Part shown: positions 34,755 to 44,345 of the stretch, piece by piece
Layout: every line of letters begins with the position of its first letter
Position numbering within the stretch: the stretch's first letter is position 1
Assembly: GCA_014529385.2 (NCBI GenBank)
Contig: CM043957.1
Span: 84,220,881 to 84,284,880 of the forward strand
DNA: 64,000 nt
Reading direction: 5' to 3'
Source: Adiantum capillus-veneris
Taxonomy: Eukaryota > Streptophyta > Polypodiopsida > Polypodiales > Pteridaceae
Translations under genes and position numbers: made by a program
Notes under the pieces: generated by a model
Database searches by the model: none
What the model saw: only the letters and a program-made list of their open reading frames with translations
What the model was told of the DNA's origin: nothing

Positions 34755-37700
34755 TCATGTACCATCATAGAGCATCTTTTCCAAAGAGAGTGCTTCAGAG
34801 TCCTTGACGAGATCTTTATTGTTTGGCCCCTCAGAATTTTGGCTGGAGTTACACTCATGCTTCATGTAGCAATACTTACATGAGACAGCGGCCTTTGGAC
34901 AGATCTTTGGTAGATCCTTTGGTAGAAGGCGACTCAAATAGGGCTTCAAGCGATACCCGTTTACTTTCCTGGAGTGCTCTTTACCATTCAAGTCCATAAG
35001 CTGATAGTAGCTTGAATTGAAAGCCTTCTTGACTATGTATGGCCCTTGCCATCTAGTTTCAAACTTGGCATCAAAACGATTATCGAGTCGATTGTCATAC
35101 CTTAGCACCAGATCTCCTTCATTGATGCCTTTGTCCTTTAGTTTCTTGTCAAGCTTCTCCTTCGCCTGCGTAGCTTTCCTCTTGTAGCACTCGTATGCTG
35201 CTTCTCTTTTCCACTCAAGCTCAACTAAGGTAAGAAGTCGATCCATCCATGCTTCTTGATCATCTTGTGCTGCTTTGTCATGAAGTCGCATTGTTGGAAT
35301 GTTTAGTTCAATTGGCTGTAAAGCCTCTTGACCATAGACCAAGTGAAATGGTGTGAACTCCGTGGCTTCCCTATATGTGGTTCGATACGCCCACAAGGTA
35401 CCATCCAAGAAGTCATCCCACAACTTTGTCTTGTTTTTCACCATCTTTCTAATGATGCCTGCAATGACACCATTAGCTTTTTCTACCAAACCATTTGATT
35501 GGGGATAGTAGGGTGTACTGTGACGATGTAGAATGTGAAGTTCTTCACAGACTTCTGTGAGCAATCCCTTTCTAAACCCTGGACCATTATCAGAAACAAT
35601 CTCCAAAGGTGTGCCAAATCTACAACAAATGTGAGTGTAGACGAATTTGCTCACTGTCCTCTCATTTACCTTTGCCACACTTTGTGCTTCCACCCACCTA
35701 GTCATATAGTCTACAGCCACTAGAATGTAGAGTTTACCATTTTTTGTCCTAGGCAGAGGACCCATAGCATCAATGCCCCACTTTTCAAAGGGTCCATTTG
35801 CAAGAACGATTTGCCTTGGACCATAAATCAATCTTCTATTCCCATTTACCTGACAATTGTGACAACTTTTACACCAATGTTGGACATCCACATGCAGACT
35901 TGGCCAAACATACCCCGCAAGCAAAATCTTCTTCACAGTTAATTCTTGGGAAAAATGACCACCACATGCCTCTTCATGCAAACCTTTTAGAATGGCTGGA
36001 ATTTCCGCGATAGTTGGTACTCTTCTGCACACTTTATCCTTCCCTCTTTGATAGAGGGAGCCTTCTAGGAAGAGATATGCGCTTGCCTTCTTCATGAGTC
36101 TCCTCTTTTGAGCCTTCGTGAAGTCTTGTGGAAACTCGCCCTCCAAAATGTAGCTAATAATGGGAGTCAATGACTCCAATCCCTGGTATCTTGGTTGCTT
36201 GACAGTTGCTGCCACCATGATGACCTGCACTTCTTTCTCAACACATGTAACTACTTGCTGTGCAAGTAAATCGGCATCTTCATTCTGTTTCCTAGGAATA
36301 TGATATAGTTGCACTTCTTCAAATTGATTAAACAATCTACGAATGGCATGAACTTTTGTCCGTAAGCTTTCATTCTTGCATGCCCAAATGCCTAAAATCT
36401 GTTTAACAATGAGAAGTGCATCTCCCTTTACCATGAGGCATTGTATCCCTTGGCCAATGCACATCTTCAAACCATGAATTAGTGTGTCGTATTCTGCTTC
36501 ATTGTTGCTAGCTGAACTTGGTAGATTGAACTTCTCTTTCATGACCACCTCTCCACTTGGGTTGAGCAACACTAGCCCTCCCCCTGCTTTTCCTGTGGCT
36601 CGACGAAAAGCTCCATCAAAGAACAAGGTAAAAGCATCAGGAATACTTTTTGGTGGTGGTAATGGTAGGGTCTTTACTTCAGGCACCTTAATTTCCTTTT
36701 CATGCACCCTATAAGTGAGAATCCCTGCCAATTGTGCACGCACACTATCTTCTACCTTGAAAGAGTATTGAAACTCTTGCAACTCCATAATCCACTTTGA
36801 GATCCTAGTACTAAGATTCATTTGAGATGACACCCAAGGGAACAAATTCTCTGCAGTGAGAATTACAAAAGGTTTTGGTAGCAGGTAGGATCTAAACTTT
36901 CTCACCGCAAACATGAGAGAAAGCATCATGAGTTCTGCTTCTGTGTAGTCTCTCTCCAAAGCATTCATGACCCTACTAGCAAAGTAGATGGGTCGCATCC
37001 TTGTACTGTGGGGATCTTGTTGTAGCAACACAGCACCAATTGTTTCCCTTCCAACACTAGAGCTAACAAAGAATGTGTACTCCCAACAAGGAGGCATGAG
37101 TGTTGGTAGCTCTGACAAAATGACTTTAATGTTACAAAAATACTCTTCAAGCTCATCAGACCATGCAAATTCTACTTGTTGTGTTAACTTTTGCAAAGGA
37201 TGAAGCAACTCCGAGGCTAAGTGAATGAAGCGTGACATATACTTCACCTTCTGAATGAAAGAGATGACCTCCTTAAGACTCTTGGGTGATGGTAGCTCAA
37301 TAAGAGCCTTTGCCTTTGAAGGATCCACCTCAATGCCTTTATAGGAAACCTTGTGACCAAGCAAGATCACTTCATCCTCAGCTATGTGACACTTGTCGGG
37401 GTTGAGTTGACCTCCCATGTCATAGAGCTTCTTTAAACCTTCTTCTACCCTTTGTAGATGCAATGATTTTGAGCTATAAATGCAAAAATCATCAATAAAA
37501 ACCCTAATGGACTTTCCAAAGAATGCTTGAAACACCATGTTCATGAAGCGTTGGAAAGTTGCAGGAGCATTTGTCAGGCCAAATGGCATGACTCTAAAAG
37601 CATAACAGCCCCAAGGAGTGATAAAGGTTGTTTTCAATTGATCCTCCAATGCGATACCTATTTGAAAGTAACCCGAGTAGCCATCACACACAGTGTACTT

Positions 37701-38492
37701 CTCATGACCAGCTACTTCATTTAGTATCTCATCCTGAAATGGGAGGGGAAAGTGATCTCTTTTTGTTGCCTCATTAAGTGGACGATAATCCACACACACC
37801 CTCCACTTGCCGTTTTTCTTAGGAGTGACAACAACGGGAGAGACCCACTCTGAATTCTCCACTGGATAAATGAAACCTGCTGCTAGAAGCTTCCTTACCT
37901 CCTTGAGTAGAGCCTGCTCCTTAATGACTCCTAGCCTTCGTAGCTTTTGAGCCTTAGGTGTGGCCTCTGGCTTCAACTCAATCTTGTGTTGAACAACATC
38001 TACTCCACGCACATCGGTGTAGTCTTTAGCAAAAAGCTTCGGAAATTTCCTTAGCACACATTTGAACTCCTCTCTTTCATTCTTTGTAAGTGTTGTAGAC
38101 AACATACCTTCTAACATTCCTTCATCTTCCACCTTTTGGTTCTCTTGGGAACCTACCTCTTCCAAACCTCGAGAAGAGGTCTCCTGGTTGTTTGGCTTAA
38201 ACCTTACCCCCATGACTTCAATGGAGGACTCCTCTTCAGTAATGCTGCCGCTACTTTCTTCTTCTGAAGTGTTTTCAGTCCAATCTTCTTCCGTCTCACT
38301 TTGAGATGATTCTTCATGGAGCTCCTCTTGGCGTTGCTCCTTCATGTCAAAGACAACCTTCTTGTGATTGTCATTCCTGCAAATTAGCTTTCCACTCTCC
38401 CAATCCTGCAAAGCTCGCATTTTCATTAGCCATGGTCTTCCTAGGATAAATGGATAACCACTTCCCTTGGTCGACATAACATAAAAATCCAC
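34755..38492 (-). CDS. pol: gypsy B pol: protease end, RT, two RNase H domains, integrase
   Basis: 1,245 residues, uninterrupted. Residues 1-40 are the end of the protease (YPFILGRPWL). RT is about 200-390, with VCVDYRPLN, MPFGLTNAPATFQRF and the catalytic VFIDDF (Asp334, Asp335). The first RNase H, about 474-560, has lost its catalytic acids. The second, archaeal-type RNase H, about 622-745, keeps Asp626, Glu667, Asp691 and Asp741. The integrase zinc domain has H-x6-H and C-x2-C near 839-880, and the core has Asp908, Asp968 and Glu1004 with D(35)E spacing. A C-terminal chromo-like segment is absent. The product copies the element RNA and inserts the DNA. It is in a different frame from gag. 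Confidence 0.92.
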   Translation of the reverse strand: MDFYVMSTKGSGYPFILGRPWLMKMRALQDWESGKLICRNDNHKKVVFDMKEQRQEELHEESSQSETEEDWTENTSEEESSGSITEEESSIEVMGVRFKPNNQETSSRGLEEVGSQENQKVEDEGMLEGMLSTTLTKNEREEFKCVLRKFPKLFAKDYTDVRGVDVVQHKIELKPEATPKAQKLRRLGVIKEQALLKEVRKLLAAGFIYPVENSEWVSPVVVTPKKNGKWRVCVDYRPLNEATKRDHFPLPFQDEILNEVAGHEKYTVCDGYSGYFQIGIALEDQLKTTFITPWGCYAFRVMPFGLTNAPATFQRFMNMVFQAFFGKSIRVFIDDFCIYSSKSLHLQRVEEGLKKLYDMGGQLNPDKCHIAEDEVILLGHKVSYKGIEVDPSKAKALIELPSPKSLKEVISFIQKVKYMSRFIHLASELLHPLQKLTQQVEFAWSDELEEYFCNIKVILSELPTLMPPCWEYTFFVSSSVGRETIGAVLLQQDPHSTRMRPIYFASRVMNALERDYTEAELMMLSLMFAVRKFRSYLLPKPFVILTAENLFPWVSSQMNLSTRISKWIMELQEFQYSFKVEDSVRAQLAGILTYRVHEKEIKVPEVKTLPLPPPKSIPDAFTLFFDGAFRRATGKAGGGLVLLNPSGEVVMKEKFNLPSSASNNEAEYDTLIHGLKMCIGQGIQCLMVKGDALLIVKQILGIWACKNESLRTKVHAIRRLFNQFEEVQLYHIPRKQNEDADLLAQQVVTCVEKEVQVIMVAATVKQPRYQGLESLTPIISYILEGEFPQDFTKAQKRRLMKKASAYLFLEGSLYQRGKDKVCRRVPTIAEIPAILKGLHEEACGGHFSQELTVKKILLAGYVWPSLHVDVQHWCKSCHNCQVNGNRRLIYGPRQIVLANGPFEKWGIDAMGPLPRTKNGKLYILVAVDYMTRWVEAQSVAKVNERTVSKFVYTHICCRFGTPLEIVSDNGPGFRKGLLTEVCEELHILHRHSTPYYPQSNGLVEKANGVIAGIIRKMVKNKTKLWDDFLDGTLWAYRTTYREATEFTPFHLVYGQEALQPIELNIPTMRLHDKAAQDDQEAWMDRLLTLVELEWKREAAYECYKRKATQAKEKLDKKLKDKGINEGDLVLRYDNRLDNRFDAKFETRWQGPYIVKKAFNSSYYQLMDLNGKEHSRKVNGYRLKPYLSRLLPKDLPKICPKAAVSCKYCYMKHECNSSQNSEGPNNKDLVKDSEALSLEKMLYDGT

Positions 38493-40033
38493 TGCCTTCT
38501 TATGCCAAAGGCCTCCACAAAAACATTTTTACAAATGCCTACGCACCTAGCCTTGCTATTGTTTGCCATTTTCACTTTGATTTCAGGTGTCTCATGGATG
38601 TGCATGCCTAGTCTTTGCATGAGCCCTTCTGTCATGATGCAAATTTGTGCACCCCCATCCACTAGACCTTTCCTAACCAATCTTCCTTTTATGTAACAAT
38701 CTAGCACAGGTGTAATATCCTCGTTCATTTCAGCATGTGCAATTTTTACAACAGGAAAACTCTCTTTTACCTTTCTCCTAGTGCTAACTGCCTTTGTTAA
38801 ATCCCTCCTAACTTGTGGGCATAATGCAAGAAACTTAGGCCATGAGATATCAGGACCCTTACCTCGCATGTCTTCCAACAGGTTGTATGGAGCCATACCA
38901 TGTCCAAGAGGGAAGTCTTGGAGATTGATACGACGTCGAGTCCTCTTAGCTTCCTTGGTCTCCTTTGCCTTCTTGCCTTGTCCATGGTCACTCTGTGATG
39001 GGACACCCTCTTTCTCTTTACCTTTTCCTCGGCCACGCTTAATGCCATTGGCTTCCATGTCAAACTCATTTGAATTTGTCACCTCTACCACATGCACATT
39101 TGGATCTGGCAAAGGTGGAACTCCTTCTACCCCTTGTGGAGATGGTCTTGGTCCATTTGGCCTTTGTAGAAGCCTTGGTTGTTGACCAGCTCCTTCTCCT
39201 GCATTCATCACTGGGTAATTCAAGTTAGGTCTCCCTGGCTCTCCACGGGGCCAAGGACAATTATACATCCCATGTCCAGACTCTCCGCAATTCCAACATT
39301 GCAAGACTCTCCTAGTTCGTGGCTCTCTCTCTTCTGACTTCTTTGCTTGTCCCTTTGGACCTACAGCTTGCGCAAGGTGAATTGACAGGCTGCTTAAAGA
39401 TTCATTTAGCTTCTCAATCACTTCAGCCGTTACATCAGGAAGCTCCCTAGATGTTGATGCTTGTGACTTACCTTTGGGTCTAAGAACTTCTATTGGAACC
39501 TCTCCCCTTAAGCACTTGAGTTTCCTATACTTCTCAGCAGCCCTAGTTTCCGCTGCATCAAAAGTAGCAGGTGCACCCGCCTCAACTTTTACCTTAAGGT
39601 CAGGGAAGAGTCCGGCTATGAACCTCTCCTTCTTTAAAAATTCTGCACCATCACCAGGGTTAGCAACATTTCGTATCCATAGAGCCCAAAGACGTAGAAA
39701 CTCTTGCTTGTACAAGTAGTAGTCATCTAAGTCTTTTTGCTTATGAGAAACAATGTCTTGCCATAGTTTTTGAGTGTTTTGGGGATCAAAGAAGTATCTC
39801 TTAAAACGATTCAACACTTTTGTGTAATTCCCCTTAACTTCCTCAGGCAAAGAGTCAAACCAAGTACTAGCATCTTTCCTAAGGACCACCTCAAACATTT
39901 CTACACGTTCTTGATCGGTTACTATCCTCTTGATACGGCAAGACATCTTGAAATTTGCTAAAAATAATTCTGCATCCTCTCCAGGCTCTCCAAAGAAAAG
40001 AGGATATCCAGACATTTGGCATTGGCTCTCCAT
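38441..40033 (-). CDS. gag: gypsy B gag with protease start
   Basis: 530 residues from an ATG at 40033. The capsid-type domain covers about residues 10-175 (WFDSLPEEV, KKERFIAGLFPDLK). A CCHC knuckle CWNCGESGHGMYNC is at about 246-259, followed by basic linkers, and the protease active site GLVDGGAQICIM lies near the end (DGG where many have DSG or DTG). Gag packages element RNA into cytoplasmic particles. The frame runs 52 bases into pol, and the protease sequence changes frame near 38492-38510. That is either a one-base lesion or a programmed shift. Confidence 0.88.
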   Translation of the reverse strand: MESQCQMSGYPLFFGEPGEDAELFLANFKMSCRIKRIVTDQERVEMFEVVLRKDASTWFDSLPEEVKGNYTKVLNRFKRYFFDPQNTQKLWQDIVSHKQKDLDDYYLYKQEFLRLWALWIRNVANPGDGAEFLKKERFIAGLFPDLKVKVEAGAPATFDAAETRAAEKYRKLKCLRGEVPIEVLRPKGKSQASTSRELPDVTAEVIEKLNESLSSLSIHLAQAVGPKGQAKKSEEREPRTRRVLQCWNCGESGHGMYNCPWPRGEPGRPNLNYPVMNAGEGAGQQPRLLQRPNGPRPSPQGVEGVPPLPDPNVHVVEVTNSNEFDMEANGIKRGRGKGKEKEGVPSQSDHGQGKKAKETKEAKRTRRRINLQDFPLGHGMAPYNLLEDMRGKGPDISWPKFLALCPQVRRDLTKAVSTRRKVKESFPVVKIAHAEMNEDITPVLDCYIKGRLVRKGLVDGGAQICIMTEGLMQRLGMHIHETPEIKVKMANNSKARCVGICKNVFVEAFGIRRQWIFMLCRPREVVIHLS

Positions 40034-40082
40034 TATTATGAAAGATTACAACACGAGTTACAATAAGGGATACAATAGAGAT

Positions 40083-40541
40083 TTAGAACCACTCGTCTGC
40101 AAATGAAGAAGTGAGAAAATACCACTCTAGGTTTTCTTCTTCAGCTATCCAAGCTTCAATAAGGTCTCGATTTGTTTGATCAAAACAAAAAGGTAGACTA
40201 TTGATGAGCTCTAAGAAGGGTTGAAATTCTTCAAAGCTAAGGCGATAAACAGAAATCTCTAGAACTTCATTTTCTGGATCCAAAAGAGCAACCACGTCCC
40301 AAGTGATAAATTGCACTTGCTCTACAATTCCCAACGCACAAGCGGTTTGTATAAAAACTAGATCTTCATGCTCGTCGAAGGCCGTGAGAAAGTAGCAATT
40401 GACTAGGAGCTCCTTTCCTTCGACTTCCACACAGTCGGAGTGAGGCAACCTTCTCACAATTTCATAAAGAACATCCTCATCAAGTCCAATCAAGTTTGCA
40501 AGATTTAAAGACTCCACTTGTGCTACAAAATTCCTGGACAA
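40083..40541 (-). CDS. gypsy B leader ORF, long type, copy 2, no methionine
   Basis: About 152 codons open, acidic. The frame is open from a TGA at 40566-40568, begins behind an acceptor-like TTTTTGTCCAG, and contains no ATG anywhere. It is a paralogue of the ORF at 40588-41142: shared IVRRLPH, EDLVFIQTACAL against EDRAFIQLVCSL, and LINSLPFCF against LINSLPFAF, about one third identical over 125 residues. The N-terminal LDEDVLYEIVRRLP faintly recalls an F-box helix pair; that is inference only. No known domain. It ends 49 bases before gag. Two complete paralogues without frame damage imply selection on the protein. It needs splicing or non-AUG initiation to be expressed. Confidence 0.55.
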   Translation of the reverse strand: MSRNFVAQVESLNLANLIGLDEDVLYEIVRRLPHSDCVEVEGKELLVNCYFLTAFDEHEDLVFIQTACALGIVEQVQFITWDVVALLDPENEVLEISVYRLSFEEFQPFLELINSLPFCFDQTNRDLIEAWIAEEENLEWYFLTSSFADEWF

Positions 40542-40587
40542 AAACTCCTTAGGATTATGGTTAAATCATTCAAAAGCATAAAGAGAT

Positions 40588-41142
40588 TTACAATGTCTCT
40601 ATGAACAAAGTGTCATAGAAAGTAGAGAAGGATGAGAATTTATACAAATTTGCAATCTTCTCTATGCTCTCTTTATTAAGACAAGCTCTAAATAGCTCCC
40701 TATCTCCTTTGTTGAAAGCGAAAGGAAGACTATTAATAAGACGCAAATGAGGGAAAAATTCACCAAATGTGAGTCTATGAAGCGTGAACTCTGGCCGCAA
40801 GTTTCCTGAAGAGTCTTTCTCAATGGTGAAATGCACTCGCCAAACGCCAAATTTCACTCTATTTACCAATCTTAGGGAACACACTAGTTGGATGAATGCG
40901 CGGTCTTCCTTAGTGCCCAACAACAAGAGGAAAATGGAATCCACGCGTAGGACCTTCCGTCTTAACTTCACCACCCTCTTGTTATGAGGGAGACGCCTTA
41001 CTACTTGCTCCTGCAACTCAATTGGTAATAGAGCTAGATCTCTAAGGATTGAACTTTCACTGCACACACATTCCCAGTTAGAACAAATGATCGTTTTTTT
41101 GTTTCTTGTAACAACTTGGACAAAGAAAAAACAAACATACAC
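40588..41142 (-). CDS. gypsy B leader ORF, long type, copy 1, no methionine
   Basis: About 184 codons, basic, opening with GTG and containing no ATG. The shared domain starts near residue 34, with LPIELQEQVVRRLPHNKRVV (F-box-like in spacing only), and ends with RLTFGEFFPHLRLINSLPF. The first 30 codons, rich in Phe/Val/Thr and containing AG sites such as GTGTGTGCAG, may be intron rather than protein. GTAAATCTCT at its end and TTTTTGTCCAG before copy 2 could form a 58-base intron joining both copies in frame; this is untested. It lies between the short ORFs and copy 2. Extra ORFs upstream of gag are known from Ogre elements, but I cannot say whether this one is related. Confidence 0.55.
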   Translation of the reverse strand: MYVCFFFVQVVTRNKKTIICSNWECVCSESSILRDLALLPIELQEQVVRRLPHNKRVVKLRRKVLRVDSIFLLLLGTKEDRAFIQLVCSLRLVNRVKFGVWRVHFTIEKDSSGNLRPEFTLHRLTFGEFFPHLRLINSLPFAFNKGDRELFRACLNKESIEKIANLYKFSSFSTFYDTLFIETL

Positions 41143-41168
41143 ACTATTTTGCCGGGCTGCACTTCATT

Positions 41169-41387
41169 TTAAAATAAAATGAACACATGTACATCAAAAG
41201 AAGTGTGGTAGTTGATGAGAGGTAGAATGACAGGGTTTGGTGATGCAAGAATTTCTCCTGCTCTTTGGGCACCAAACATGAACACCATTCGTTGTTGAAA
41301 ATGGATCTTTCTACTAATTGCAACGTTTATTCTAATGTGTGGAGTAAAATGAAAGGGAAAAATCTCTATTCCTGGGCCATTATCCAT
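41169..41387 (-). CDS. gypsy B short leader ORF, copy 2 (72 aa)
   Basis: ATG at 41387 in a good context (GCCATGG), 72 codons and a stop. Motifs: PFHFTPHIRINV, SRKIHFQQRMVFMFG, PVILPLINY, SFDVHVFILF. The same-length ORF in gypsy A (48934-49152) shares NGP, PFH, INV, SRKI.FQQR.VFMFG, EIL and SFDVHVF. Conservation of length and sequence between two elements with different LTRs and gag supports real coding. No known domain, signal or membrane segment. The GTACATGTG near its end resembles a splice donor. Confidence 0.6.
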   Translation of the reverse strand: MDNGPGIEIFPFHFTPHIRINVAISRKIHFQQRMVFMFGAQRAGEILASPNPVILPLINYHTSFDVHVFILF

Positions 41388-41408
41388 GGCCTATGCATGT
41401 CCTAATGC

Positions 41409-41621
41409 TTAAAACAAAACAAAAATATAGACGTCCAAACTAAGGTCGTACCTAATGAGAGGCAAAATAAAAGGATTTACTGAAGCGTTTATCTCGGCCA
41501 TCCTAAGAGGACCTAAAATTCTACGAATGACACGTTGAAATTGCAACTTAGTACTAACAATTATGTGTACCTTTTGCCTTGCAATGCGAATGAAGGGATC
41601 ATACAAATTCTCGTGATTCAT
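41409..41621 (-). CDS. gypsy B short leader ORF, copy 1 (70 aa)
   Basis: ATG at 41621. A diverged member of the same family as 41169-41387: VHIIVSTKLQFQRVIRRILG, EINASVNPFILPLIRY and SLDVYIFVLF align over the full length. It lies about 75 bases from the primer-binding site, first in a row of short, short, long, long, gag. Function unknown. Confidence 0.5.
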   Translation of the reverse strand: MNHENLYDPFIRIARQKVHIIVSTKLQFQRVIRRILGPLRMAEINASVNPFILPLIRYDLSLDVYIFVLF

Positions 41622-41679
41622 GCAAGCTACTTGATTATGCTAAAGGTTGAGCCTTCACAAAACATACACAAGCCTGTCC

Positions 41680-41697
41680 TCCGTGGGGGCACCAATT
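41680..41697 (-). promoter_or_regulatory. primer-binding site of gypsy B
   Basis: On the element strand TTGGTGCCCCCACGGAGGA starts three bases after the 5' LTR end (CCGCCTCA). Gypsy A has the same TGGTGCCCCCACGGAGGA next to its 5' LTR. It should pair with the 3' end of a host tRNA; I did not identify which one. Confidence 0.7.
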
Positions 41698-41961
41698 TGA
41701 GGCGGTCCGGGGCGGGCAACAAGAAGAGCAACCTCTAGACACCCTTCAAGGCTCCCGTGCTGCTCAATGGGACTGGGGCACAACACAACACAACACAAAC
41801 CAAAACAACAAACCCACAGCCAAATCCCAACTACACAAGGGGCACCACCTAGTTTAAGAGCGAACTAGGACGCAAAAGAGGAGAATCGTTAGAGTAACCC
41901 ACAAACAAGCAAGGAATTTACACTAACCCTAACACCAATGGAACACTCTCACACACTAAAA

Positions 41962-42038
<77 letters not shown>

Positions 42039-44345
42039 GGAAGGGGGTGCTTGTTGCATTAATACCTTCTTACAAATCTGTCATGACAAATCAAAGTGAG
42101 ATTAGTATTTGTTCAACATAGCTTGCGTAAATTTCACCACAACACATCACAAAAAAAAGCCACCCCAATCACTGTCTTAAAGCCAGGGGAGTCCTCTCCA
42201 CCCTGTCGCCCTCTTACAGTATGTGGGATTTATGGCTAGATTGATGTCAACACCAGAGACAAGCTATCAAGAACTTAACAAAAAACACCAAGACACTTAC
42301 GCATCATTGTTGTCCATTACTTCACGTTGGAAGGGAGACAAAGTATCCAAGCTTAGTCCAAATCCACTCTCCTTGATTCAGCAAATGTTGGGCTTACACT
42401 AGTAGGAGAAATGATAGATTTCCTACTCTCAATTGAATGATCACTCTCTCTCTTACAATGGCATAGAGTTCCCTTGCTAATCCCCTATTACAACACATGC
42501 ACATGCATAAGACAATGAGCTTCCACTCAAGAGCTCCTTCTAGAGAGGTTGAGCTTGGCTTCTCAAGCTATAGCATAGTGCTCTTGCTTATGGCTCCCCC
42601 TTTTGTGCTAGCTACACCCTCCTTTTATAGCAATTTTGAAGGCTAGGGTTACTCCTCTAACCATGGTTGGGTTAGATTTTCAGCAATTTATCTATTTTCT
42701 TTTGCTTGGAATTATCAAGAAGTTGGTGGGGAAAGAGAGAGGAGAGAAATGGAGGTGATAGGACTTTTCATAGTGGGTTAGTGTTAGTAGAGTTAGTATT
42801 AATTTACAAATGGAATTGGATATTTACAATGGGAGTATCCATGTAGGATACAAATAAGGAAGAAAACTCTTAAGAGGTAAGAAAAGGTGGATTTCTTACA
42901 AGGTTGATGCTCCAAGTGTCTTGAGTAGAGCCGATTTTGACGCTTGTTGACGGTCCACTAGCTTTGACGGTACATTTTTTCTCCATTCTTGACCTTCCTT
43001 GAGAGACAAGGTAATTGAAGCTGAGTAATCAACCACCATGATGCTGTCTTTTAAGAGAAGAGACTGAATTTTGTGGTTTTTTTGATAGATATGGGTAATT
43101 TGGAGGAGGAAAAATGAGACTAGGTGGTCAATTTTGGAATGGAATTGGGTGTGGGAGGTGTGAGTTTACCATGGTTTCTCTTATTCTTCAAGGTTGAAGA
43201 GAAGGTGAGTAGGGTGCAGAGAGGAGGGGTGAGAGAGGTGGGGATGATGAGTGGAGAAGTGTGTGTGAAAGAGGAAAATGATAAAGTGGAAGAGAGAGTG
43301 TGGCTGCATAGCATGGGAAAACTGAGGTCCACTAAAAAAATCATAGCTCACAGCTCGTAGCTCAAAAAAATATGAAAAAATTTGAGGCAAAAGTTCAACC
43401 AACGAGCTACAACTTTTGTTTGTATCACCTTTTCAAATTCGGAGAGCAAGTGAACTTTAAAAATTCAGCAAAACCGACCGTTATTTTCCACTGCACAAGG
43501 TCTTTGTGGGGTCCTTCTTTGGATGATTCTTTTGAATACCTCCAAGAGTGAGCCCTCCATAGTGCATGTATGCATGCCACCTACCCTTGACCTTATTTGG
43601 TAGGTCTATAATTGAAGATATTGTTGAGATTAGGATATAAGTGAATAGTACAACTAAGAAAATCAAATATTGAGGGGTCTAAAAAATATGTACATGTCAA
43701 ATATAAATAATATAAGTGGAAAAAATATAAAGGGGTCAAAAGAAATCTCTCTCATTATGAGGCTACCATAAAAAGATAAATATTTTTGGTGTTCTAATTT
43801 TTTAGAAAAAAACAAAATAGATGTAGGAAGGGAAAAATCAAAATAGTGAAAAAATATACACATAAATAAAACTAGTTTTTTTGGATTTTGTTGGGGTGGA
43901 GTTACACCAAATATAAGAGAAGCTTACATGAAAATATTTCTATATGGAATAAAGAGTATGAAAAATGGTAAGAAAAAATTTTGGTAATGGTGAGGCAATG
44001 TACAGAGCATAAATAACACACACCTAGGTAGAAATATTTAAATAAATACCAAAATAATTATGAAAAAATCTTTTATTTAGGCCCTATATACAAATAAATA
44101 TTTACATATGCATGGGCCATAATATACTTATATTTTTTATTTTTTTTATTTTTTTTTATTTTTTTGGCTCAACTAGCCCAATGACTAGCTAATTGAGGGT
44201 TTTTGAAGAAGATATGGGAAAAGTCCCGTGACTCACGCACGCCTATGTACAGTGAAATGGTAGGGATAGCCACAGTGTTTGTGTGATTTTGGTAGGGTGA
44301 GGTAACTCATTGTGGCAATTACAAAGAGCCGAAAAACGGCTATCA
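41698..44345 (-). repeat. 5' LTR of gypsy B
   Basis: 2,648 bp, TGAGGCGGTCC...GGCTATCA, with (GA)n at 41965-42034. Nearly identical to 32061-34726. Confidence 0.9.

Larger units (their letters stand above)
32061..44345 (-). mobile_element. gypsy B: young Ty3/gypsy, Tat-like, with extra pre-gag ORFs
   Basis: 12,285 bp, inserted in the integrase of gypsy A with the 4-bp duplication CTGC (32057-32060 and 44346-44349). LTRs of 2.65 kb differ at only about ten sites outside the GA tract. Internal region (34727-41697), element strand: primer site, two short ORFs, two long ORFs without methionine, gag-protease, pol, purine tract. Pol is open for 1,245 codons with all catalytic residues of RT, second RNase H and integrase. 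One frame change inside the protease separates gag-pro from pol. It is the youngest insertion in the window. Confidence 0.9.
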
